Source: Isoetes taiwanensis
Lineage: Eukaryota > Streptophyta > Lycopodiopsida > Isoetales > Isoetaceae
NCBI GenBank assembly: GCA_021234155.1
Contig: JAJEKV010000038.1
Location: 9,758,092-9,822,091 of the forward strand
Direction of reading: 5' to 3'
Length of the DNA: 64,000 bases
A program made the position numbers and the translations under genes. Positions 1 to 8,822 of this stretch are shown here, one piece after another. Within the stretch, counting starts at the first letter, position 1, and each line of letters begins with the position of its first letter. The notes beneath the pieces were generated by a model that saw nothing but the letters and a program-made list of their open reading frames with translations, had not been told where the DNA came from and searched no databases.

Positions 1-1540
1 AAGAAGAAAACTGCAAGAAAATCAAAGAAAAAAGGTGGTGATGACATTGCAGATCCTTCTGAAAGCTCATCTAGCGGTCGGTCTAACGGATTTCGTATAA
101 GATTGTGTTTTGTAAGGAGGCGAAGATAGCAAAAGTGGAATGAATTCACGGGACGCTTTATGCACAAAGGAAGCTGCCGAGATACTATGGGTAGGGTGCC
201 TCCTTTTGATGTAAGCATCTTTGACTTGAATGTGGCCGAGGGAGATGAGAAAGACTCGAGGGGCTAGACGACTGGCAGACCATTTGGGTTTTAGACCAGT
301 GCTTAAAGAAGGAAGTCTTATACAAGAAGGGTGCTTTTTACCAAGGATAGGATGTCCTTCGTTGAGTGCTGCGACCATGTGAAGGATGCACGTACAATGA
401 AGTCAATTTGTAGGGGAGCCGAAGTTACAAAAGGCTATCGGGGGATGTGGCATTATCCGGAAATTGGATTGCTGGACAAATACAAGGTCAGTAATGATGA
501 CATCAAGAAGTTTGTATTCTGGTCAAAGGACTTCCTAAAGAATTGGAAGGCTAAAAATACAAAACATAAGGAGACTCTACCCCCTAAGGTACTGGTCGAG
601 TTGAGAAGAAAAGTGGCCCTTGTGAAGAAGATTCTTGGAGAAGACGGCGTTGTTCAAGATTCGGTCTCCATTGGGTACAAAGGTCTCTTGCGAGAATCAA
701 ACCGGCCTTAAAAATATATCACTCTTTGTGTTGGAGCGGGGGTGGGGGAGAGGAGATATGGGCATGAACCAGAAGGACTACAGCAGCTTCTTTACCAGCT
801 GTATAGGATTGACAACTGAGAGGTCCTTCACTATTGTCATCGTTTGTCCTTCAGGTGAGTCACATCTGCATGCACTATCCGCTGCTCATGATCTGGAGTG
901 CCTCAAAGTTATTAGGGAGGGATGCCTAATATATGATGTTAAGGATAATGAGCTGCGAACATCACGGAAGATGGCACATGTGATCTTTATTATGATATCC
1001 ATGCTGTCAGACGAGGAATATGATATTGCTAAGGCCAAGGGTGACAATAGCAGTGCATGGGAATATTTTTCTTCTAGATGATCGGACTTAAGAACTATAT
1101 TCTTTCATACGGATCGGGGATCAGTCGTAAACGGGATGAGTCGAAGAGGATGAGGATGGGACCCCATCCTAAGTGGGGGAAATCAAGCACGAGCTACAAA
1201 CTAAGGAGAAGGGCCCCTTAAATAAAAATGGATTTCCCCCGTCTATGGCTGCTTACCTCGTCGAGGCATTTGCTCCAATTGATACAACCTGCTTGGAGCT
1301 TCATGTTGGAGGTTATATTGCCCGAGAGGCTCTTATGGGTGCAAGAAGATGTCACTGCTTTGTGAGTGATGAGCGGGGCCAAAGGCGTTCTTGAACCATT
1401 CCTCATGCATGTGCTTGCCAAGTCTCCTAAAAGCCCTTATGGCAACCTGAAATCATCAGCAATCAAAAGTCTCGTGGAGACTTGTCCAATTCGAAAGTGG
1501 ACGTTGCTTACGGTGAGGGACCTAGTAATCTATGACCGAT
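1..1540 (+). pseudogene. Remnant of a multi-domain gene with hinge and methyltransferase-like part
   Basis: Coding-like sequence continues from outside the window but is broken by stops and frame changes. Bases 1-126 encode a Lys-rich then Ser-rich linker (KKKTARKSKKK, PSESSSSGRS) ending in a stop. Open stretches follow at about 331-711, 760-1080, 1173-1394 and, in another frame, 1378-1540. The 760-1080 piece reads TSCIGLTTERSFTIVIVCPS; 1240-1390 reads CLELHVGGYIAREAL and RRCHCFVSDE, then KGVLEPFLMHVL in a shifted frame. The hydrophobic-G-G-x-alpha pattern followed by an acidic strand end resembles motif I of SAM-dependent methyltransferases; that is my inference. The linker and the ITT-x-x-W/F-x-(I/V)V pattern recall the gene at 60.8-64 kb, so both may be copies of one family. 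Function is not established and the copy is certainly not intact. Confidence 0.45.
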
Positions 1541-2112
1541 AAGGAAAGCAAGTAATGAACAAATAGCTAAAGTGGCTGCTGAAAGTAAATGATGTGATGG
1601 CGGCGAACTTAGGGAATATTTTTGCCCACATTGGCGGGTGATGCAAGCAACAAATGTAGTAGATTCACAGTTAACAATGAAGTAATTGGACGGGGAAACC
1701 GAAAATGAAGGCAACGAAGGCTGGCTCTAGTGATTCACAAGTTTGCCAAATCAATAGTAAAATAATGTCGGGTTGTGAAGGACGAAATGGGAACTAATAG
1801 AAAATAACAATTCTAACTTGTCGGAAAGAAGACTTAAGATTAAGGGTGTGTAAGGGGAGAATGACGCCATGACGGCAAAATAAACCGAAGATGATAGGTA
1901 TGACCTTTTAAATCGCCGCGCAGCGTGATTTAATTTTGTATTACCTTTTGAATTAAATCGCGGCAAGCGTGCTTTTTGATTATTTTTCGTTGTCAAACTA
2001 AATTAACATGCCAACGCGATTTGGTTATGACTATTTCAAATCACGCTTGGCGCATTTGTATTGTTTGTGTTATCGTATCTTTGTCGACCCGGATACATGT
2101 TTGATGTTTCAG
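1541..2112. other. No gene seen; short repeated inverted GC-rich motif
   Basis: No supported coding region. Between about 1910 and 2055 a motif of the type AATCGCCGCGCAGCGTGATT appears four times in degenerate direct and inverted form (1911-1930, 1954-1971, about 2012-2024, 2038-2053). It is GC-rich inside AT-rich DNA. Its origin is unknown. Confidence 0.4.
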
Positions 2113-2703
2113 CTTCCATTGCGTTTCTAAGAAGGCTGTGGTGTTCGACCTAAAGCGGAGTCCTTTGCAAGACTTTTCCGAAAAAATAAAGTGGCTAGAG
2201 ATCGGTTTCATCGGACACCAAGAGAATCAAACACCAAGTGGATCTATCCGCGGGCCGCACTTGAAGGAGATGCTAGATGAGGCATTCGGGTTATTTCGAG
2301 TTGGTATTTGGTCATCCATGGAACTAAGGAACATCAAGGATACTTTGGAGGCACTGGGAAATCGTAGACATTGGTTGACCCTTTGGGATCAGGAACAAAT
2401 GTGTGAAGTTCACTAATCCCAAGGATCCAACAGGCAAGCCTATCTTCATCAAACACTTGAGTAACATGATGGACCTAACTTGGTATCGAGAATAAGGATG
2501 ATATAATCATAGTGGATGATGATGCTCGCAAATGCTTCTACAATCAAACACACGGGCCACTGAATCCACCATCTTACGATCCAAAAACTTTATGCGATGA
2601 TGATTTTCTCGTGAAGTTTGTGTCTATTATGCATAATTTGGCTATGGGGATGACGGTGGGTGAAGTGTTAGATTCATACCCAGAACTGGATAGAATAGAA
2701 TAG
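2113..2703 (+). pseudogene. FCP1/NLI-interacting-factor-like phosphatase fragment (HAD superfamily)
   Basis: The family (CTD small-phosphatase-like, NLI interacting factor domain) removes phosphate using a DxDx motif in the HAD fold. A possible exon starts after TTTCAG at 2112 and reads KKAVVFDLKRSPLQDF. It continues with GPHLKEMLDEAFGLFRVGIW, then SS and RNIKDTLEALG, and LWDQEQ before a stop at 2414. The homology resumes in other frames: FTNPKDPTGKPIFIKHLS (about 2413-2490), then DIIIVDDDARKC and PSYDPKTLCDDDFL (2497-2700). The order of first strand, IWSS segment, WDQ segment and VDD segment is the family order. Two frameshifts (near 2405 and 2492) make it a pseudogene. The usual DLDG/DLNG catalytic start is DLKRS here. 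The 3' end runs into a short GAATA repeat. Confidence 0.65.
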
Positions 2704-3240
2704 AATAGAATATGATTTTATCGTCCACGGAGACCAACTGGCCTATGGGACCCAAGTACAAAGAGAGAGCAGCAGGCGTATTACTACCAGGATTAAAAAA
2801 CCCCCGCCCCGAAGGGTTTTCGGGGGAAAAACCTTAGTACAGCTGACATGGAACCACATCTTGTTAAACACGTGGAAAAACATGGATTGATCCCTTAATG
2901 TTTTATTGGAATATATGATATTTTTGTATGATATTTGTGCCATGTATCGATAATTTCGAGTCTGGAATTGCCTCGCAAATAATGCAATCTGTTATTATCA
3001 AACCTAATATTATCATCTAAATGCTCTTCAATTCTGGTCTCATCTATGTTAGCAACTTGCTCTTCATTTTTGCATATTTCAATTCGCATATGAAATGTCA
3101 CACGTGAATCGCAACCTTATGTTATTTTTGAAGTAAAAAAAAAAAGATTAAAAAAAACAAAAACCCCTTAGAAGACAATAGCAGGTTGGCGTGATTTTGG
3201 AGTTGACATAATCCCAATTTAATTGGATGATGGTTAAATG
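2704..3240. other. No gene seen; GC-rich hairpin
   Basis: AT-rich DNA without supported coding. At about 2796-2838 a C-run followed by a G-run (CCCCCGCCCCGAAGG then TTTTCGGGGG) can pair as an imperfect hairpin. Nothing else is recognised. Confidence 0.35.
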
Positions 3241-3815
3241 GCATAGCTGCATTTCCTAAAACATATCAAGGGCATCAGCCAGGCACGCCAAGTATAGATA
3301 ATGTAAAAAAAAGCATACACATTTCTCTAAACCTCTCCTACAGAGTGCTGTGAGGAAAAGCAGACCTGCAATTAGAACACGAACTCCAGATGTAAGTTTA
3401 AAGATAACTGCTTCGGTGAAGATCATCAGAGGCAATACCAAGTAGAAACAAAAATGTTAGATCTGCCAAATTCGATGGAAAAAACAGAGGAAATGGAGAC
3501 CTGCTTGAAATTTGTATAGAATGTGAGATTACCAGGAATGCAGCAAAGATTCCAGAGTGTTCTGCTATATGAGACCCTTGGGCTAAGGCTCTTGTTACAG
3601 CTCCAGTAAATGCGCCGACTGCAAAGAATTTTCCCTTGGTGTTTCAATAACTGTGGGCCAAGCTATGCACGCTCCAATTGCTTGCCCACAATCTGGTATT
3701 TTTTTTGGGTATTCTATACCCGTTGCAGTCTTTTGTGAATTCATGCGACAGCATTAGCAGAACAACCGGATGCAGTCTGAATGTTTCTTTCTTTCTTATA
3801 TCTAAGCCTTAAATG
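3240..3815 (-). pseudogene. Chimeric cytochrome P450 fragment plus unidentified membrane-like segment
   Basis: On the minus strand, 3812-3700 reads ETFRLHPVVLLMLSHE, DCNGYRIPKK. The ETFR (ExxR) helix-K motif followed by RLHP and a GYxIPK segment is characteristic of plant P450s, the monooxygenases of the ER membrane. Downstream the homology changes. A hydrophobic stretch follows (frame containing FFAVGAFTGAVTRALAQGSH, then LPLMIFTEAVIFKLTSGVR by 3256-3440), which looks like transmembrane protein but is not P450 and which I could not identify. The heme-binding Cys region is absent. A closely related P450 piece sits at 15.5-15.7 kb inside a Helitron and shares the same sequence past the P450 breakpoint, so the chimera predates the copying. 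Confidence 0.5.
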
Positions 3816-4084
3816 CAAAGCTGGGTTTAAACTTGGGGCTTCTAATCAAATCTGTATATAGATTTCAGAACGTTGCAAAAATCGAATGGATTTATGGGGG
3901 CCAAAGCCTTTCTAGGATTTGCAAGCATAGTCAGGCATGATGAAATGTTAACAGCGAAAACCATAACTAACCGGGCTCTAAAAGATCCATTGTGCATAGA
4001 TAACCGAGCTCAAGAAGCTCAAGCCACAGATCATCCACAGAATGCTTATGATCAAAAAACCTTACGAATAAACAAGCAGTGCTA

Positions 4085-4330
4085 ACAAGATTGCGTATTA
4101 AACGGGAGCAAATCATTGAAACGGGAGCAAAAGGAATATTCCTTAAAGATTCTTTTTTTTTTTTTAAAAATGAGCTAAAATGAGGTAAAAAAATTTATTT
4201 TGGTCATAAAATTGCATTTTGACCCCCCCAAGATCACTCATTTTTTTGTGCAAAGAGAAAATTGACTATGTCAAAGTGACACTTTTTCTAACAGTTAGAA
4301 TTTACCTGAAGTGTGTTTTTAAAGAAAACC
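4085..4330. repeat. Dispersed repeat, copy 1 (partner at 56.27-56.50 kb)
   Basis: Begins TTGCGTATTAAACGGGAGCA and runs through an A/T-rich block with CATTTTGACCCCC. The same succession occurs at 56,266-56,500 in the same orientation with scattered substitutions. Family unknown. A very short related piece (CATATTAAACGGGG) is at 17,398. Confidence 0.6.
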
Positions 4331-4408
4331 ACTAATTTAAGTGTATGTCCTACACAACATTTTTTAAACTTGGATTATATTCCAAAAAATGCACTTTTAG
4401 GTTACAAT

Positions 4409-5571
4409 CAGTGTTGTTTACGTACGCGTACGTATCCTTTATGGACGTCTAGTACCTCATGAAACGTACCAGACGTACTGTACATGAAAAAAAACTGCAA
4501 AAGTTCAATGAAAATTTTTAAGTACCGTACTTATCACAAGTACTTGTACAGGACGTAACGTCCTAATAAGGTACTTAACATGTCTAGTGGAGCAACTAGT
4601 GCAATATGTCCCTTACTTCTCCTTGCACCCCTTTAGGCCAATTGCTAGGGAGAAATACATCATTTTTACCAAGTTAATATACCATTTGCCAAGTTAATAC
4701 CAAGTTATAAGAAATAATTCATTTAATTTCTTTCAAATATCAAGCTCACAAGTCGTGATGTTGCTTTCATGTTTTTTTTTTGTGATAGTTTAACATTCGA
4801 ATGATGTTAATGTAGAAAATCATATGGTTTTAGATCCAATAGAGAGTTTCTCATGATTCATGATTCAACAAGAGTCCAAACAACAATTCAAATGGCTTTG
4901 CCCTTCCAAATTGTTAAAAAAGATAAAAAAAATAAAAGAGAGGGAAAAGTAACCAAACCTAGCATTCTAGGTCACGACCACAATTTAGCAACGGTCCATG
5001 AGAGAAATCTCCAAGTTCTTCAGAGCTCTATCGACTTTCTGCCTTTCTGCCGCTTGTCATGAACTTGAACTTCCACTACCAGTGTCTACTTGAAAGCCAT
5101 CCAGCGTTTATTTGAAAGCCAGTGTTGGGTAAGTACAAAAAAAATAGATCGATTTACACCATAGCTTCTTTCTGATCTGATTGCAGACTTTGATTGACAA
5201 AAATGCCTCCGGAAGAAACTCTATTGTGGGAAAAGTGCTATGTGTAATATCTGAGGGTTTCTATGAATATAGTTTCCGTTTAGTATGAATAAGTGCAATT
5301 TCATATATACTTAATAGGAATGCAAAGAGATCTACAAATCTGTCATTGGTAGCAAAGTCCAAGGTCATGTAGCATAACTATGAAAATTTAACATTTGGCA
5401 GGAGTACTAAACGTACTAGACGTATTGTACGTACTTAACGTACTATACACGTACTAAACAAAATTGAAAAAACGTACTTAACGTACTTTGAGCTCCCAAC
5501 GTCTTGTAACCGTCCTGTACGCTTGTGTACGTCTAGTACCGTACTTGTACAGGACGTACGTGACAACACTG
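4409..5571. mobile_element. Non-autonomous hAT-type element with 8-bp target-site duplication
   Basis: Ends are CAGTGTTGT at 4409 and ACAACACTG at 5571, inverted repeats of each other that extend into ACGTACG-rich DNA (about 19 bp in all). Both ends are flanked by GTTACAAT (4401-4408 and 5572-5579), a perfect 8-bp target duplication. An 8-bp duplication and CAGTGTTG-type termini are the hallmarks of hAT transposons. The inner flanks (4420-4580 and 5400-5560) are packed with ACGTAC/GTACTT/CTAGTACGT words in both orientations, probably subterminal transposase-binding repeats. No transposase reading frame is present, so the element would depend on a transposase made elsewhere. The identical duplication suggests a fairly recent insertion. 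Confidence 0.85.
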
Positions 5572-5610
5572 GTTACAATGTGTCGTTTTTTAATGATGTA
5601 ATATTTCAAA

Positions 5611-5770
5611 GTACCAAAATTGTAATCCGGAATACACTTTTGCTATTCGAGAATAACAGAAGTGTATTCCGGAATACACTTTTGCTTTTCTTGAAAGTCA
5701 AAGTGTATTCCAGAATACACTTTTGGTTTTGCTCGAAATCCAAAGTGTATTCGGGAATACACTTTTGTTG
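5611..5770. repeat. Palindrome array A, about 42-bp period, four units
   Basis: Four copies of a palindrome close to AGTGTATTCCGGAATACACT. Their central 10-mers begin at 5624, 5666, 5707 and 5749, so the spacing is 41-42 bp. The linkers differ in sequence, while the palindromes differ by one or two bases. A smaller palindrome (ATTCGAGAAT) lies between the first two. The array begins about 40 bp beyond the right end of the hAT element. Short open frames across it are by-products of the 42-bp (14-codon) period. Confidence 0.85.
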
Positions 5771-5779
5771 TACAAGTTT

Positions 5780-6275
5780 TTGAGACTGAACAGTGATCTT
5801 GGGGTTTTTCGGGTTTTCGACATTTTCAATGATCTCGCAACTTTTTTGTTTCAATTGATTTGAATGACCTTGAGATTTTATTTGTTTTTTATGTGGGGAT
5901 ATAGAAACAAAGTTCTAAATAATGAAGGGATTAACAAAAGTGGAAAATAATCCAACAACAACTAGATTTTCTAGCATATTCAATTTATTTGTATGACCTT
6001 TCAATTGTTTTTATTGTTTTGTGTGGATACAGGGTTGAGGTATTAAATATAATAAAGGGATTTTGATTTTTTTGTTCTTAACACCAGGGATTCTGGATCT
6101 TGGTTGGAAATCATAAGAGGGAAATTTATTTCGGAATACACTTTATATTCCAGAATACATTTTTTTTTCGAGGAGGACAGAGACGTGTTTTTTTTCCTCT
6201 TTATGCTCTGGCGATCTTTGTCTACGGACCTCCCGCCACCAGTTTATGCTCAAATTGGAAAAGGCTATGGTGTTG
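5780..6275. other. No gene seen; isolated palindrome remnants
   Basis: AT-rich DNA. At 6127-6160 two degenerate pieces of the array palindrome (TTTCGGAATACACTTT and ATATTCCAGAATACA) occur outside any array. The 200 bases after them include a C-rich stretch without recognisable protein similarity. Confidence 0.4.
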
Positions 6276-6825
6276 CATTAGGGTTTTTTTGAGATTAAAA
6301 AGGGGCCTTCAAAACATGCCAACTAAGCCAAATGAAGATAAATGAACTACCAATCAGAAATCAGAGCCTGACGGGTCCAGTCAGCAAAACTGTTATAACT
6401 AACTCGCTGGATCACATTTTCTAGCATAACTATTGATAGAAAAGTCCAAATGAGCTCTCTTTAGTGCAATAGATAGATCTCGTTGAGCTCTTTCTAATCT
6501 TAGGTGCTTTACATATATTTTAACCACTTATGATTGTCAAAACTCCAAAAACTATGGTTTTTACCATTTTTTACTATTCTACGAGGCTAAAAGATATGCA
6601 AAACCACCCAAGGTTGGAAAGATCTCAATGAGATCTATCTATTGCACCAAACAAGAGCTCATTTGGACTTTTCTATCAACACTTATGCTAGAAAATGTGA
6701 TCCAGTGAGTTAGTTATAACTGTTTTGCTGACTGGATTACCAGTTCTGCTTTCTGATTGGTAGTTCATATAGCTTAGTCAGCAGTTCTTAGAAGGCCCTT
6801 TTATGATCTCAAAAAATCCCTAATG
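6276..6825. mobile_element. Fold-back (long inverted repeat) element, about 550 bp
   Basis: Two arms of roughly 200 bp are inverted copies of each other. The left arm (about 6276-6510) includes TTAGGGTTTTTTTGAGAT and GAACTACCAATCAGAA. The right arm (about 6600-6825) includes the complements CTGATTGGTAGTTC and ATCTCAAAAAATCCCTAATG. A short AT-rich loop (6520-6590) separates them. GCATTAGGG occurs at the left boundary and again at 6877, which might be a target duplication with the element extending to there; this is uncertain. No coding capacity. It lies about 140 bp before the TMK fragment. Confidence 0.7.
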
Positions 6826-6963
6826 GCTAAATCTTAAGCCAAGGCGCTGGCTAAGCGCCTTTGAAAATCTTTTTTTTGCATTAGGGTCGCATGCCAAAAT
6901 ATAGGGTCTTCTGATCCGAAGAAGTTTTCGACATTTAGCTGATTTGGAAGACTCCTAAGTTAG

Positions 6964-7410
6964 TTTCTAGTTGCGGATAACGAAGCAGTATACAGCATTT
7001 TAAGTGCCGAAATCAGCAATAAGCTCAGTAGAATCTGTTTTGGGTTTGTTTTTCTCTTAGCCATAGCTGTTATAACGTTGCTATGGATTCAAGTTTCAGC
7101 TGCAACAGACGCAGATGATCTTCAAGCTCTGCAGAACTTCCAAAAGGGCGTGGCGTCCGGCAATGCCCTTAGTAGTTGGACAGGCACCGATCCTTGTGGC
7201 AGCAACTGGAAGCACATGCAATGCACAGGATCATCTGTGACGGGACTTCTTTTCCAGAGCTTGAGCTTAGGGGGCACAGTGACGCTGGACATTCAGAAAA
7301 TGAAGAACTTGGAAACGATTCGGTTTCAAAGTAATGGGTTCACCGGCTTGCTACCATCTCTGAGCAAGGAGATATTCTTGATTTGCCCATGCTGTGTCCT
7401 CTATGTTTAA
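6964..7410 (+). pseudogene. N-terminal fragment of a TMK-like leucine-rich-repeat receptor kinase
   Basis: The frame is open from 6964. It reads through a hydrophobic signal-peptide-like segment (ICFGFVFLLAIAVITLLW) and then DADDLQALQNFQKG, WTGTDPCGSNWKHMQC and LETIRFQSNGFTG. This is the N-terminal LRR cap (a conserved W plus the C-x5-W-x3-C pattern) and the first LRR of TMK-type plasma-membrane receptor kinases. Intact relatives have more than 900 residues; here homology ends near 7365 and a stop follows at 7408. There is no ATG in frame upstream back to the stop at 6961, so the original start is lost. No kinase domain follows. This is a dead fragment. Confidence 0.7.
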
Positions 7411-8211
7411 ACTGGAGCTTCTTTTTGCATTGTACATTGAAGCTTTGAAATAACAACTGAGAAATATGGTCTGGCCATGCTTTGCACTGTAAAAAAGGAC
7501 AGTGATGAATGAGAATTTTGCTGTATGAGACCTTGAAGCAGGCAAAATGCTTTTGTGGTACCTCATTTCCATCCCCATATTATGGTAAGATTATTTCACA
7601 TTTTCGTGTTTTTTTAGTTGCCATTGCTAACTTTTGTCAACATATTCTGTTAATTCTTAAGTGTCAATTTAATTATTCTATCATTTCTTGCTGATTCTTA
7701 GCATAGAGTTCTGTTTTAAAGTAGGTTTGCATGACTATTTTTTCTAGCCAAGTTTAGCCTGTTGGTTGCATTTCTTTTTACTGACTGGAATTTTGCTTAG
7801 TTCTTTTAGCTTTAAAGATCTTATGTTAACTGTTTGTATACTAGATTGCAGGCTCTACTTCAGTTTTGAGAGCAATTCCTCTCAATATCTTTTCACCTTC
7901 CTTGAACTCTACATCTGGAAGTGCTGAATAGAGTCGATGAGGATTTCATCAAATTAGCATGAGATTTTTAGTCACTGAAGTTGGCATGTAAAAAACATTA
8001 TTAGCAGAAGAAGACCACAATGGCTCATACAAGTCTTGCTATTTTAATGAACTGGAACTGAGGTTGGAACTGAGGTTGCAAAATGGAGCAATTTCTGCAT
8101 ATTTCTGTGCCCAGCGTTGCTGGGCATTCGTTGGAAGTTTGTAAATGTTTTTATTGGAATAAGAAATGTGTGCAATAAGCTTTTATTATTGGATTAAAAA
8201 AATATTCAAAT
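7411..8211. other. No gene seen; extra Helitron-type hairpin
   Basis: AT-rich, no supported coding. At 8107-8125 a perfect stem-loop TGCCCAGCGTTGCTGGGCA matches the hairpins near the Helitron 3' ends listed below, but no CTAG terminus lies beside it. It is probably an older, damaged Helitron end. Confidence 0.5.
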
Positions 8212-8239
8212 ATAGTTATAGTGTCCAGTGCTGCTGGGT
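8212..8239 (-). repeat. Degenerate Helitron 3' terminus
   Basis: On the minus strand ACCCAGCAGCACTGGA is followed by CACTATAACTAT. It parallels the intact ends in this window (hairpin GCCCAGCAACGCTGGGC, then about 8 bases, then CTAG), with CTAG changed to CTAT. It lies about 30 bp after the stop of the helicase relic, where the 3' end of the element is expected. Confidence 0.6.
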
Positions 8240-8268
8240 ATTAGTACAGTGTAAGAAATCTATAGAAA

Positions 8269-8822
8269 CTAAGGGGCTATTTCATCCCGTAGAATTTCTT
8301 TGTAGACTACATTTGGAGTGAACCTCCTTTTGTTTTTTAGCAGTGCTCCTTGTCTTGAGGTTTCTTGAATGTATACCTTCACTCCGTGTTGTGTGATGCA
8401 CCTTGAGAATGCGACATAGAGCTGGCCGTGTGCGAATACTGGAGTTGGTAGGTAGATGCCAACGAAGGTCATTGACTGTCCTTGCGACTTGTTTATGGTC
8501 ATCGAGAATGCAAGTCGCACGGGAACTGCCTTCGCTTGAAGGGGAGGAGGTCGTTATCTGATGGCTCCAGTGTTATCCTTGGTATGAGGACCCGTGTTCC
8601 TTTGTAGGTGCCAGTGATTATTTCTGCATCTATGATTCTTGGGTGCGCTTTGATTACACGGAGGCGGGTGCCATTGCAAAGACCGGCCTTTGGGTTCATG
8701 TTCCTGAGTAGGATGATGATGGCACCATCCTTGATATGTAACTTATGCGGTGGCATGCCAGAAGGGGTCAGGTTGAAGGGGCGTTGCTGGGCATAAGTTG
8801 GAAAAAGGAGAGGTGAAATCAT
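8269..8822 (-). pseudogene. Helitron Pif1-like helicase, C-terminal relic
   Basis: Minus-strand reading from 8822: LTPSGMPPHKLHIKDGAIII, LLRNMNPKAGLCNGTRL, IDAEIITGTYKGTRVLIPRI, then a frame change near 8520, then [38 protein letters not shown] and a stop at 8269. These are the last helicase motifs (INKSQGQ and QLYVAxSR) of the Rep-helicase protein of Helitrons, which moves the element by rolling-circle replication. Only about 185 of the usual 1,400 or so residues remain. The Rep domain and helicase motifs I-IV are missing, and one frameshift interrupts the rest. The next element end is at 8212. Confidence 0.9.

Noticed and set aside
3256-3440. Chloride-channel or permease exon
   Set aside because: The hydrophobic frame with LPLMIFTEAVIFKLTSG resembles transporters in general, but I could not match a specific family.
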